Shown in pieces: positions 1 to 7,430 of a DNA stretch of 9,607 nucleotides. The DNA comes from JBNJDW01 sp051745265. GTDB lineage: Bacteria > Pseudomonadota > Alphaproteobacteria > Micavibrionales > CSBR16-224. Below the pieces are notes generated by a model. It saw only the letters and a program-made list of their open reading frames with translations. It did not search any database and was not told the DNA's origin. A program made the position numbers and the translations under genes. The stretch is taken from contig JBNJDW010000060.1 of the NCBI GenBank assembly GCA_051745265.1, forward strand, positions 1 to 9,607, in the 5' to 3' direction. The stretch's first letter is position 1. Each line of letters begins with the position of its first letter.

Positions 1-12
1 GCCTGAATTGCC

Positions 13-18
13 TATAGT
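13..18 (+). promoter_or_regulatory. possible -10 element of mutL (leaderless start?)
   Basis: TATAGT matches the sigma-70 -10 consensus at 5 of 6 positions and ends 6 bases before the mutL ATG. A start site 6-7 bases downstream would fall on or next to the A of the ATG, giving a leaderless or nearly leaderless mRNA. No Shine-Dalgarno sequence is visible in the 24 bases before the ATG, which fits. The matching -35 would lie at or beyond the window edge, so it cannot be checked here. Confidence 0.35.
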
Positions 19-24
19 CGCATT

Positions 25-1860
25 ATGCTTATTAGACATCTACCAGATACGCTGATCAACCAGATCGCCGCCGGTGAGGTTATTGAACGTCCCGCCGCTG
101 CCGTTAAGGAACTGGTTGAAAATGCCATAGATGCCGGTTCGACCCGGATCAGCGTGACGTTGCGTGACGGCGGCCGCAGCCTGATTCGTGTTGCCGATAA
201 CGGTATCGGCATGAATGCCGATGATCTGGCCGCCTGTATTGACCGTCATGCGACCTCTAAACTGCTTGAGGATGATCTGGTGAATATAGCCTCTCTCGGC
301 TTTCGGGGGGAGGCCCTGCCCTCTATCGGGGCTGTCAGTCGCCTTGCCATTACCAGCCGCGCCAAAAATGCCGATGAAGCCTATAAAGTTACTGTTGAAG
401 GCGGCCATAAAACGGCCACCGCACCTGCCGCCCATGCGCAGGGCACGACGGTTGATGTCTCGGACCTGTTTTATGCCACCCCGGCCCGCCTAAAATTCCT
501 TAAAACCCCGCGGACGGAGGCGATGCATACCAAGGACATGCTCTCCCGTCTGGCGATGGCCTATCCGGATATCAGTTTCGAGCTGATCCATGACGGCAAA
601 ACCAGCCTGCATTTACCGGCGCAGAACGGTGACCTGTTTGAATCGCGCCTGTCACGGATGTCAGCGGTGATGGGCCGTGATTTTCAGGGCAACGCCCTTA
701 CCATTGATGCCAACCGCGAAAATGTCCGCCTGTCAGGCTATGCCGGATTACCGACCCTGAACCGCGGCAATGCCCAGCACCAGTATCTGTTCGTCAATGG
801 CCGCCCGGTCAAGGACAGGCTGCTGACCGGCGCCGTCCGCGGCGCCTATGCCGATTTTCTGGCCCGTGACCGCCATCCGATGCTCTGCCTGTTTCTCGAT
901 ATTGCCCCCGAAGATGTCGATGTCAACGTCCATCCGGCCAAGGCCGAAGTCCGTTTCAAAGACGCCCAGCTGGTCCGCGGCCTGATTGTCAGTGCCTTGC
1001 GCCATGCTTTAAATGCGGCAGGCCACCGCGCCTCAACCACAGTTGCTGAAGACGCCATCGCCGCCCTTCGCCCCCATGATGCGCCCGGTCAATCTGATAT
1101 GGGGTATAACCAGCCCGGGAATCAATATCCGTCTATCAGACGATTTGAAGAAAGCCGCTATGACGGACACCCGTCACAACCATTGCCCGCCGCAAGCCCG
1201 CTGAGCGGTCTGGCTGAAATTGCCCCGGCGGCCCGTTATCACGACGCGCCTGCGCCGCTGGCCGGCAATACGGATATCAATTTTCCATTGGGTGCGGCCC
1301 GTGCCCAGCTGCATGAAACCTATATCGTCGCCCAGACCCAGAACGGCATTGTCATTGTTGACCAGCATGCCGCCCATGAACGTCTGGTCTATGAACGGAT
1401 GAAACAGGCCATGGCCGAGACCGGTGTCAAACGGCAGGGCCTGCTGATCCCTGAGATCATCGAACTCGACAGTCCCGATATTGAGCGGCTGTTAAACCGC
1501 GCCAATGAATTTGCCGAACTTGGGTTGATTATCGAACCGTTTGGCGAGGGTGCCCTTGCTGTTCACGAAATCCCGGCCCTTTTGGGTAAAACCAATATTG
1601 ACCGGTTGATCCGCGATCTTGCCGATGAACTGGCCGAAATGGATGAGGCGCTGGCCTTAAAAGAACGTCTGGAGGAAATCTGCGGCACCATGGCCTGCCA
1701 TGGTTCGGTCCGCGCCGGCCGCCGTTTGAATGGTGAGGAAATGAACGCCCTGCTCCGCCAGATGGAAGAAACGCCGCATTCCGGTCAATGCAATCATGGC
1801 CGCCCGACCTATGTTGAATTAAAACTGGGCGATATTGAACGGCTGTTTGGCCGTAAATGA
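25..1860 (+). CDS. mutL: DNA mismatch repair protein MutL (endonuclease type)
   Basis: MutL couples MutS mismatch recognition to strand incision and excision. The N-terminal GHKL ATPase (about residues 1-330) carries the expected motifs: ELVENAIDA with Glu29 and Asn33, DNGIG at 58-62, ATSK at 76-79 and FRGEAL at 93-98. A Pro/Ala-rich linker (about 330-425) leads to the C-terminal dimerisation domain. That domain has the full endonuclease set: DQHAAHERLVYE at 446-457, fitting DQHA(X)2E(X)4E; ACHGSVRAG at 557-565; CNHGRP at 589-594; and a terminal FGR at 608-610. Such MutLs nick DNA themselves and occur in bacteria without MutH. Length (611 residues) is normal. The start matches the usual RHLPDTLINQIAAGEV beginning of the family, and no Shine-Dalgarno sequence precedes it. 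The stop overlaps the next gene by ATGA, so it is probably the first gene of an operon. Confidence 0.97.
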   Translation: MLIRHLPDTLINQIAAGEVIERPAAAVKELVENAIDAGSTRISVTLRDGGRSLIRVADNGIGMNADDLAACIDRHATSKLLEDDLVNIASLGFRGEALPSIGAVSRLAITSRAKNADEAYKVTVEGGHKTATAPAAHAQGTTVDVSDLFYATPARLKFLKTPRTEAMHTKDMLSRLAMAYPDISFELIHDGKTSLHLPAQNGDLFESRLSRMSAVMGRDFQGNALTIDANRENVRLSGYAGLPTLNRGNAQHQYLFVNGRPVKDRLLTGAVRGAYADFLARDRHPMLCLFLDIAPEDVDVNVHPAKAEVRFKDAQLVRGLIVSALRHALNAAGHRASTTVAEDAIAALRPHDAPGQSDMGYNQPGNQYPSIRRFEESRYDGHPSQPLPAASPLSGLAEIAPAARYHDAPAPLAGNTDINFPLGAARAQLHETYIVAQTQNGIVIVDQHAAHERLVYERMKQAMAETGVKRQGLLIPEIIELDSPDIERLLNRANEFAELGLIIEPFGEGALAVHEIPALLGKTNIDRLIRDLADELAEMDEALALKERLEEICGTMACHGSVRAGRRLNGEEMNALLRQMEETPHSGQCNHGRPTYVELKLGDIERLFGRK

Positions 1861-2465
1861 GCGAGCTTCTGACACTTCTGGGCATCCTGTTCGTCGCCAT
1901 GATGAGCCCGGGACCGGATATGATCCTGATCAGCCGCTATGCGCTCAGCCCCCGGCCAAGAACTGTATTCTTCTGTATTCTGGGTATCTGTGTCGGGCTT
2001 TGTGTTCATATTGCCCTTGCCCTGTTGGGGCTGGCGGCCCTGATCGCCGCGGGCGGGATGATCTACATGATTGCCAAGACGCTGGGCGCCATCTATCTGA
2101 TTTATATCGGATACCGCATCTGGACAGCCACACCGGATCTGCAAAACGCAGACAATATCAGCGCGCCGCTTTATGACCGTCAGGCTTTTAGGCGCGGTCT
2201 GCTGACCAATCTGTTAAATCCCAAAGTGATGATTTTCATTCTGGCCCTGTTCACGCAACTGATTGACCCCGCCGCCCCACCGGTAAAAATCGCCGGGTTC
2301 ATCGGCCTACTATTGCCCGCTGTCTTTATGATCTGGAGCGGCTTTGCCCTGCTGATCCGCCAGCCGGTTATTTTTAAAAGCTTGAAAAAACATGAGCGAC
2401 AGATGAATATGGTATTTGGCGCCATATTGATTGGCTTTGGCATTATATTAGGAGTCACACCATGA
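1857..2465 (+). CDS. LysE/RhtB family amino-acid exporter
   Basis: This 202-residue hydrophobic protein has about six membrane segments and the family's hallmarks: MSPGPD at residues 16-21 in the first helix, the LGAIYLIYIGYRIW block around 76-89, and RRGLLTNLLNPK at 112-123 opening the second half. LysE/RhtB proteins export amino acids or related metabolites such as lysine, homoserine, threonine or leucine across the inner membrane by a proton-coupled mechanism. The substrate cannot be read from the sequence. Its ATG overlaps the mutL stop (ATGA) and there is no clear Shine-Dalgarno sequence, so translation is probably coupled to mutL. Its own stop overlaps the next gene in the same way. Nothing links it functionally to mismatch repair; the shared operon looks like simple packing. 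Confidence 0.9.
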   Translation: MSELLTLLGILFVAMMSPGPDMILISRYALSPRPRTVFFCILGICVGLCVHIALALLGLAALIAAGGMIYMIAKTLGAIYLIYIGYRIWTATPDLQNADNISAPLYDRQAFRRGLLTNLLNPKVMIFILALFTQLIDPAAPPVKIAGFIGLLLPAVFMIWSGFALLIRQPVIFKSLKKHERQMNMVFGAILIGFGIILGVTP

Positions 2466-2995
2466 CAGACGAGCCCCGCGCAGATAAACCCGTAACAGAT
2501 AAAGATCATGAACGGGCCAGAAATATCTATATCCTGTTTGCCTTGGGCGGGATTTTCAGCTTCAGCGGCCTGACCTTTCTGATCCTGTTTGGCACGCTTG
2601 CCGTCACGGTGGGGATTTTTATGGCCTATAGCGGCCGGCGAAAAACCGAAGACTCCATGTTAAAAACGCATTACCGCTGGCAGATCCGCACCTTCTGGAT
2701 TGGTAACCTTGTCATTGTACCGCTGGCCATGGTCCTTAACCTCTATCTGCTTTATCAATTTACCGATATTGCCGTCATGATTGATACGGCGGCCAGTGGT
2801 GCCTATGGCATGGATGTTGTGAAAATGCAGCAAACCATGCTTAGTTTTGAACAGGAAAATGCCATGACCTTACTAGGCGTCAAACTGATGACCTATGGCC
2901 TTGCCCTGCTCTGGTGGCTTTCCCGCTGCTGGATGGGTTACAAAGCCTTAAAAATCTCCGGTAAAATGCCCGTGCCCGAAAAACAGGAAGGTTGA
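2462..2995 (+). CDS. DUF4870-like small membrane protein, copy 1
   Basis: This is a 177-residue integral membrane protein of unknown function. A charged N-terminus (1-20) is followed by a long hydrophobic stretch (about 21-56), then the signature HYRWQIRTFWIG at 70-81 running into a second hydrophobic segment (to about 102). A loop of roughly 35 residues follows, then a last membrane segment ending in WWLSRCWMGY at 151-160 and a short polar tail. The H-[YF]-R-[FW]-QIRTFWIG signature followed by WW..RC..G resembles DUF4870/COG3671-type membrane proteins; I infer this from memory of the family. The loop is longer than I expect for that family. AGGAG at 2450-2454 gives a good ribosome binding site, and the ATG overlaps the exporter stop. 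The next gene is a clear paralog. No function should be assigned. Confidence 0.85.
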   Translation: MTDEPRADKPVTDKDHERARNIYILFALGGIFSFSGLTFLILFGTLAVTVGIFMAYSGRRKTEDSMLKTHYRWQIRTFWIGNLVIVPLAMVLNLYLLYQFTDIAVMIDTAASGAYGMDVVKMQQTMLSFEQENAMTLLGVKLMTYGLALLWWLSRCWMGYKALKISGKMPVPEKQEG

Positions 2996-2996
2996 G

Positions 2997-3521
2997 ATGA
3001 CAAGCGTTGAGAACAACGAAAAACACACAAAAACCGCCCTTAATATTTATATTATATTTGTGCTCTTCAATGTCATTGGCGGGCTTACAGACGCAATGGC
3101 CATAATTGGTCTTATTATTATGATCTTTGCCGTTGTTGCCGCTTATTCCGGGCAGCAACAGGCACAGGCATTATGGCTGAAATCACATTTCCGCTGGCAG
3201 ATCCGTACCTTCTGGATCGGGCTTCTGGTCGTCGCGCCTTTGGTAATGATTTTAACTGCTCTTCTTATCCTTATTCCGGTAATACAGCCAAACGAAGCTC
3301 TGGGCAGTGGCTTCGTTATTGATGCTGCCGCCGTGCAGAGCCGTTATCAGGAATACGAAATCCTTATTTCTGCTTCGGGGTATGCAATAAACTTCGCATG
3401 GTGGGTCTCCCGTTGCTGGACGGGGTATGAGGCGCTACAAAACGGCGACCCCTCCCCCGTTCCGGCAAAAGTCAAAGACAACGGCGTTTATCATGCTTCG
3501 GCAACATCACGAACGAATTGA
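2997..3521 (+). CDS. DUF4870-like small membrane protein, copy 2 (tandem paralog)
   Basis: This 174-residue membrane protein is related along its whole length to the gene before it. Both share NIYI at the first membrane segment, AYSG at its end, H[YF]RWQIRTFWIG (here 64-75) and WW.SRCW.GY.AL near the C-terminus (here from 135). The signature DNA is 27 of 29 bases identical between copies (2675-2703 and 3192-3220), while loops and tails differ strongly, so the duplication is not recent. The start lies one base past the previous stop, with AGGAAGG at 2985-2991 as ribosome binding site, so the two genes are surely co-transcribed. The last 31 bases overlap the end of pepA on the other strand. Function unknown; a hetero-oligomer of the two copies is possible but only inferred. 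Confidence 0.82.
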   Translation: MTSVENNEKHTKTALNIYIIFVLFNVIGGLTDAMAIIGLIIMIFAVVAAYSGQQQAQALWLKSHFRWQIRTFWIGLLVVAPLVMILTALLILIPVIQPNEALGSGFVIDAAAVQSRYQEYEILISASGYAINFAWWVSRCWTGYEALQNGDPSPVPAKVKDNGVYHASATSRTN

Positions 3522-4999
3522 TCAAGCAGCCGGACGCCATATCCGGTAGCGCCTTTGGGGCCGGTCGGGCGTTCCTTACCCGTCCAGGCCACGCCGGCGA
3601 TATCCAGATGCAGCCATTTCATGTCCTTTTCCACGAAACGCTGTAAGAAGGCCGCCGCACAGGCACTGCCGGCATCACCCCGGGCATGGATATTGCGCAT
3701 ATCAGCGATATCGGAATCCATATCCTTATCCCAGGTTTCCGTCATCGGCATCTGCCAAACGGCATCACCAGTGGTTTTTCCGGCCGCGATCATTTGCCCG
3801 GCCAGTTCATCATCATTGGTAAAGGCACCGCCGAATTCATGACCCAGCGCAACGATAATCGCCCCGGTCAGGGTGGCAAGGTCAATCACCAGCCGCGGAT
3901 TATGCTTTTGCTGAACATAGGTCAGGGCATCGGCCAGCACCAGACGCCCTTCGGCATCGGTGTTCAGAACCTCGATCGTCTGGCCGGACATGGATTTGAC
4001 CACATCACCCGGACGGGTCGCCCGGTCTGACGGCATATTTTCGGCAAGCGCAATGACGGCAACAACATTGGCCTTGGCCTTGCGCCCGGCAATGGATTTC
4101 ATCGCCCCGACAACAGCGCCCGCGCCGCCCATATCAAATTTCATATCCCACATACCGGCGCCGGGTTTCAATGAAATCCCGCCTGTGTCAAAGGTAATAC
4201 CCTTACCGACCAGGGCCAGCGGCTGTTTATCTTTGCCGGTGGCTTTCGGCGCGCCGTTCCATTCCATGACCACAAATCTTGAGTCCCGGATACTGCCATG
4301 CCCGACCGAGAGCAAGGATCCCATGCCCAGCTTTTTCATCTGCGATTCATTGAGGATTTTGATTTTAACACCCAGCGGGCTGAGTTCTTTCTTCACCCGG
4401 TTGGCAAATGTCTCAGGATAAAGCTCATTGGCCGGTTCGGCCATCAGATCACGGGTCAGAAATACGCCTTCTGCAGCTTTTTGAAGCGGTGCAAAGCGTG
4501 CTTTTGCCTCCGGCGCGGATTTCAGCGCGAAAGTAACCTCGGTCAGCGTTGGTTTTTTATCGTCTTCTTCACGGGTGCGGTATTTATCAAACCGGTAGCT
4601 GGTCAAAACCATACCCATGGCAATATGAGCGGCCATTTCGTCAATATCGACGCCTTTGACCGAATCAAGTGCAACCACAGCCTTTTTAACCTTGGCGGTA
4701 TTGAGTTTTTTAACAAGATCACCGCCCATGGCTTCGAAATCAGCGGTTTTCAGATCACCGGCTTTATCACCAAGCCCCAGAATAAAGACATTATCGGCAG
4801 CCTTATTATACCCTGTCAGCCGTTCTATTTCTTTTGTCTTGCCTTTAAAGCCACTGACTTTCAGCGCAGCGCTTAAGGCATTGTCGGCCTGTTTGTCCAG
4901 CGCTTTACCTGCGGCTAAGAATTCAGGTTTTTGTGTGGCTGTCACAACAACCGCTTTGGCTGTTTTGGGCACTGAGGTTGAGAAACCGATCGTAAGCAT
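3491..4999 (-). CDS. pepA: Leucyl aminopeptidase (cytosol aminopeptidase, M17)
   Basis: This di-metal enzyme removes N-terminal residues, preferably leucine, from peptides in the cytoplasm, usually as a hexamer. At 502 residues the length is normal. The catalytic domain shows GKGITFDTGG with Lys266 and Asp271, Lys278 in SLKPG, Asp289 in KFDMGGAG, and the M17 signature NTDAEGRL at 346-353 with Asp348, Glu350 and Arg352. These match the metal ligands and catalytic Lys/Arg of E. coli PepA, offset by four. The N-terminal regulatory domain (about 1-165) is poorly conserved, as usual. E. coli PepA also binds DNA in cer recombination and carAB control; that role cannot be predicted here. A ribosome binding site (AAAGGAAA, minus strand, 5004-5011) precedes the ATG. 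It is divergent from lptF, as in many Proteobacteria, and overlaps the previous gene tail to tail. Confidence 0.96.
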   Translation of the reverse strand: MLTIGFSTSVPKTAKAVVVTATQKPEFLAAGKALDKQADNALSAALKVSGFKGKTKEIERLTGYNKAADNVFILGLGDKAGDLKTADFEAMGGDLVKKLNTAKVKKAVVALDSVKGVDIDEMAAHIAMGMVLTSYRFDKYRTREEDDKKPTLTEVTFALKSAPEAKARFAPLQKAAEGVFLTRDLMAEPANELYPETFANRVKKELSPLGVKIKILNESQMKKLGMGSLLSVGHGSIRDSRFVVMEWNGAPKATGKDKQPLALVGKGITFDTGGISLKPGAGMWDMKFDMGGAGAVVGAMKSIAGRKAKANVVAVIALAENMPSDRATRPGDVVKSMSGQTIEVLNTDAEGRLVLADALTYVQQKHNPRLVIDLATLTGAIIVALGHEFGGAFTNDDELAGQMIAAGKTTGDAVWQMPMTETWDKDMDSDIADMRNIHARGDAGSACAAAFLQRFVEKDMKWLHLDIAGVAWTGKERPTGPKGATGYGVRLLDQFVRDVAEA

Positions 5000-5038
5000 G
5001 AAAATTTCCTTTCTGGTGAAGTTTTCTTTTGGCTTTCA

Positions 5039-5067
5039 TTTTTAAGAGAGATTGCGTAACCTGTCAA
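5039..5067 (-). promoter_or_regulatory. pepA promoter
   Basis: Read on the minus strand, a perfect TTGACA -35 (5067-5062) is followed after 17 bases by TAAAAA (5044-5039), a 4 of 6 match to the -10. The expected start is near 5032, giving a leader of about 30 bases that contains the pepA ribosome binding site. Confidence 0.6.
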
Positions 5068-5078
5068 AATTCGAACAA

Positions 5079-5089
5079 GGGTCAGACCC
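5079..5089. repeat. GGGTC-A-GACCC palindrome in the divergent gap
   Basis: A perfect 5-bp inverted repeat with a one-base centre lies between the pepA -35 and the lptF start. It may be an operator acting on one or both genes, or a remnant of a small dispersed palindromic element. Only one copy was noticed in this window. Confidence 0.4.
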
Positions 5090-5117
5090 CGTAAAAAAAC
5101 AGTATAGGCAAGGGGTT

Positions 5118-5123
5118 TATAAA
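5118..5123 (+). promoter_or_regulatory. possible -10 of the lptF promoter
   Basis: TATAAA (5 of 6) ends 15 bases before the lptF ATG. I find no convincing -35 at the right distance, so this may need an activator or may be wrong. An alternative, TATAGG at 5103-5108, also lacks a good -35. A start near 5130 would leave only about 9 untranslated bases. Confidence 0.25.
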
Positions 5124-5138
5124 CTTCTACCGAAATTC

Positions 5139-6263
5139 ATGATTATTACGCGCTATGTATTTAAAAACCTGCTGGGAGTAACCGTCTTTGTCGCCTTGAT
5201 TCTGACGTTGCTGATCATGTTGACCCAATCCTTACGCTTTCTGGAATTGATTGTTGAAACCGGCGCGCCGACGGGCAGCTTTTTTTATCTGGTCTCGCTG
5301 GCCGTGCCCCGCTTTCTTGAAGTCGTTTTGCCCCTGTCCATCGTCACTGCGATTCTGTTTATCTATAACAAAATGATCATGGATAACGAGCTGATCGTCC
5401 TGCGCGCCTGTGGGTTTAATCAGACAGCATTGATGCGTCCGGCGCTGGCGCTGGCAGCCTTGGGATTTTGCTTTCTGTTGTTTCTGTCTTTATGGGCAGC
5501 CCCCGTGACCCATGCAAAAATGGAACATCTGCGCAAAGTCATCAAAGCCGAATATGCCAGTCTGCTGCTGCAGGAAGGGGTGTTTAATATTATGGATGAC
5601 GGGTTGATGATGTATCTGGACGAACGCCTGCCCAATGGTGATCTGACCGGGCTCGTCATTCACGATACCCGCGATGCCGCGATACCCCCCATCACCATTA
5701 TCGCTGGAAGTGGCCGGATCCTGCGTCAGGATGACAATACGACAGAGGTTGTCATCTTCAACGGTCAGCGCCAGCAATATAATTCGGAAACACAGTCGCT
5801 GGGTATTTTAAATTTCAGTGAATACACACTTGAGGTCAGCAACCTGCAAAGCGATGTCCGTTTGCAGTGGAAAGAGCCCGATGAACGGACCATTTTTGAA
5901 TTATTGTCACCCGATCTTGATAATAAACGTGATGCGGAATCGCTCGATCAGTTTTCCGCTGAAATACATCATCGCATTTTAACGCCGCTGACGGTTTTTA
6001 ATTTTGCGCTGATTGGTTTGTTTTCTCTGTTGGCGGGGACTTTTAACCGCCGGGGACAAAGCCGGCGTATTGCGGCGGCGGCGGTCTGCATTATATTGCT
6101 GCAAAGCGTTTATCTGGCCTTAAGCAACGCGATAGAAACCAAGGCCTGGGCCGTTCCGGCCTATTATCTGGCGGTGACGGTTCCCGCCGGGCTGTGCCTG
6201 TATCTGCTGCTGCCTGTCGGCGAAAAGCTGCGTTATCGCCTTTTCCACCGGAGGCCGTCATGA
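5139..6263 (+). CDS. lptF: LPS export system permease LptF
   Basis: LptF pairs with LptG in the inner membrane and, with the ATPase LptB2, extracts LPS and passes it to the periplasmic Lpt bridge. From the ATG at 5139 the protein has 374 residues, typical of the family. It starts MIITRYVFKNLLG like other LptF proteins, with three N-terminal membrane helices (about 8-28, 52-75, 98-120), a periplasmic beta-jellyroll (about 125-265) and three C-terminal helices (about 283-357). The segment NKMIMDNELIVLRACG fits the cytoplasmic coupling helix, and EIHHRILTPLTVFNFALIGL the conserved entry to helix 4. The frame stays open upstream to a TTG at 5052, but those 29 residues are polar, not family-like, and cross the palindrome, so I reject that start. 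No Shine-Dalgarno sequence is evident. It overlaps lptG by ATGA. Confidence 0.93.
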   Translation: MIITRYVFKNLLGVTVFVALILTLLIMLTQSLRFLELIVETGAPTGSFFYLVSLAVPRFLEVVLPLSIVTAILFIYNKMIMDNELIVLRACGFNQTALMRPALALAALGFCFLLFLSLWAAPVTHAKMEHLRKVIKAEYASLLLQEGVFNIMDDGLMMYLDERLPNGDLTGLVIHDTRDAAIPPITIIAGSGRILRQDDNTTEVVIFNGQRQQYNSETQSLGILNFSEYTLEVSNLQSDVRLQWKEPDERTIFELLSPDLDNKRDAESLDQFSAEIHHRILTPLTVFNFALIGLFSLLAGTFNRRGQSRRIAAAAVCIILLQSVYLALSNAIETKAWAVPAYYLAVTVPAGLCLYLLLPVGEKLRYRLFHRRPS

Positions 6264-7357
6264 CGTCTTTATTCTCAATTCTGCCCCGGTATATGAGCCG
6301 TAGTTTTCTGTGGAATTTTTTATGCCTGCTCTGTCTTTTGCTGTTTGTCGTCGTCATCTTTGATACGATTGAACTGCTAAAACGCAGCACCGGTCATAAT
6401 TTATCGCTGCCAACCATTCTTAAAATGGCCTTGTTTAAATTACCCGAAGTCGGGCAAATTATTCTGCCTTTCGCCATTCTGTTCAGCGCCATGTATACGT
6501 TCTGGCGATTGAATCGGACGAGTGAGCTTGCCGTGATGCGCTCTATCGGCCTCTCCGCAATGCAGTTTACCCTTCCTATTCTGTTAACAGCTTTTTGTCT
6601 GGGTGTTTTTGCCGTGACGGTTATAAACCCCGTTTCCTCGGTCTTGCTGCGCAATTACGAAAAAATGGAAAGCAAGAATTTTGATCACGGTGACAGTCCG
6701 ATCAGTATTTCCAAAAGCGGTCTGTGGCTGCGCCAAAACCATCCGGAAAGTGGGTTTTCTTTGCTTAACGCTGCAAAGCTAAACCCTGAAAACTGGCAGA
6801 TCAAAGATATTATCCTTCTGGAATTTAATGAAGATCATGAATTGCTCCGCCGCATTCAGGCCGAAAACGGTTCTTTAAAACAAGGGTATTGGCTGCTGAC
6901 AGATGCTGAGGTCTTTAAAAATCAACCGCTGGCCGAGCAGGTTGATTCGCTTAGAATTCAAACCGAACTGACTCCGCAGGATATTATTGATACATTTTCA
7001 TCGATCGAGAATATTTCCTTTTGGAAGATTCCTGAATTTATCAATACGCTGCGTGCAACAGGATTCTCAACGACACGTATGGAAGTCTATTATCAATCGC
7101 TGATCGCCCGGCCCTTCTTTTTTGCGGCCATGGTTTTACTGGCCGCGGCCGTTTCGCTCAGGCCCACGCGGCAGGGTGGTACAATCCCGCTTGTTATTGC
7201 CGGCGTTCTGATCGGTTTTATACTGTTTTTCAGCAATTCTCTGTTACAGGCACTGGGTATATCGCAGAATATACCCGTTTTTCTGGCCGCCTGGACACCG
7301 ACAATTGTCAGTATACTTTTAGGTGGTTCTGTGATACTTCAACAAGAAGACGGTTAA
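6260..7357 (+). CDS. lptG: LPS export system permease LptG
   Basis: LptG is the partner of LptF in the LptB2FG transporter. The 365-residue protein has the YjgP/YjgQ architecture: an N-terminal segment with the first helix at about 15-37, two further helices before residue 130, a periplasmic domain (about 130-265), and three C-terminal helices after ARPFFFAAMVLLAAAVSLR. The stretch WRLNRTSELAVMRSIGLS is the cytoplasmic coupling helix that contacts LptB. The ATG at 6260 overlaps the lptF stop, and GGAGG at about 6250-6254 is a well-placed ribosome binding site. The frame is open 66 bases further upstream inside lptF, but that extension is polar and lacks support. The lptB ATPase and lptA/C/D are not in this window. 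Confidence 0.93.
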   Translation: MTSLFSILPRYMSRSFLWNFLCLLCLLLFVVVIFDTIELLKRSTGHNLSLPTILKMALFKLPEVGQIILPFAILFSAMYTFWRLNRTSELAVMRSIGLSAMQFTLPILLTAFCLGVFAVTVINPVSSVLLRNYEKMESKNFDHGDSPISISKSGLWLRQNHPESGFSLLNAAKLNPENWQIKDIILLEFNEDHELLRRIQAENGSLKQGYWLLTDAEVFKNQPLAEQVDSLRIQTELTPQDIIDTFSSIENISFWKIPEFINTLRATGFSTTRMEVYYQSLIARPFFFAAMVLLAAAVSLRPTRQGGTIPLVIAGVLIGFILFFSNSLLQALGISQNIPVFLAAWTPTIVSILLGGSVILQQEDG

Positions 7358-7362
7358 CTGAA

Positions 7363-7391
7363 TTGTAAAACTTAAAAGGTTACATTAGAAT
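7363..7391 (+). promoter_or_regulatory. probable mlaA-mlaC promoter
   Basis: TTGTAA (7363-7368, 4 of 6) and TAGAAT (7386-7391, 5 of 6) are separated by 17 bases in the gap after lptG. The predicted start near 7398 gives a leader of about 33 bases that holds the purine-rich AGGAAAAGGG (7415-7424) before the mlaA ATG. Read-through from lptG is also likely, since no terminator is visible. Confidence 0.5.
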
Positions 7392-7430
7392 ACGCAGGCG
7401 AATTAACGGGAATCAGGAAAAGGGCATCCG

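Noticed and set aside
829..846. GGCGCC repeated with a six-base spacer in mutL
   Set aside because: It is coding sequence for conserved MutL residues in GC-rich codons; each hexamer is self-complementary by chance and there is no sign of regulation.
1529..1900. 123-codon minus-strand frame across the mutL end
   Set aside because: It is antisense to the endonuclease domain of MutL, Arg/Pro/Gly-rich like typical shadow frames, and has no support.
1835..2176. 113-codon plus-strand frame overlapping the LysE-type gene
   Set aside because: It overlaps the exporter in another frame, while the exporter frame has clear family motifs and this one has none.
3960..4421. 153-codon plus-strand frame opposite the pepA catalytic core
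   Set aside because: It is an antisense shadow of the most conserved part of pepA, with no ribosome binding site and no recognisable motif.
4298..4876. 192-codon open frame on the plus strand inside pepA
   Set aside because: It lies wholly antisense to a well-conserved aminopeptidase. Its sequence has no family features, and its composition is what the complement of pepA codons gives.
5052..5138. N-terminal extension of LptF from a TTG
   Set aside because: The 29 extra residues are polar and unlike LptF N-termini, and they cross the palindrome and the possible promoter. The ATG at 5139 gives the typical family start.
6194..6259. Upstream ATG extending LptG by 22 residues into lptF
   Set aside because: The ATG at 6260 has a good GGAGG site and the usual ATGA coupling, and the extension is not membrane-like.
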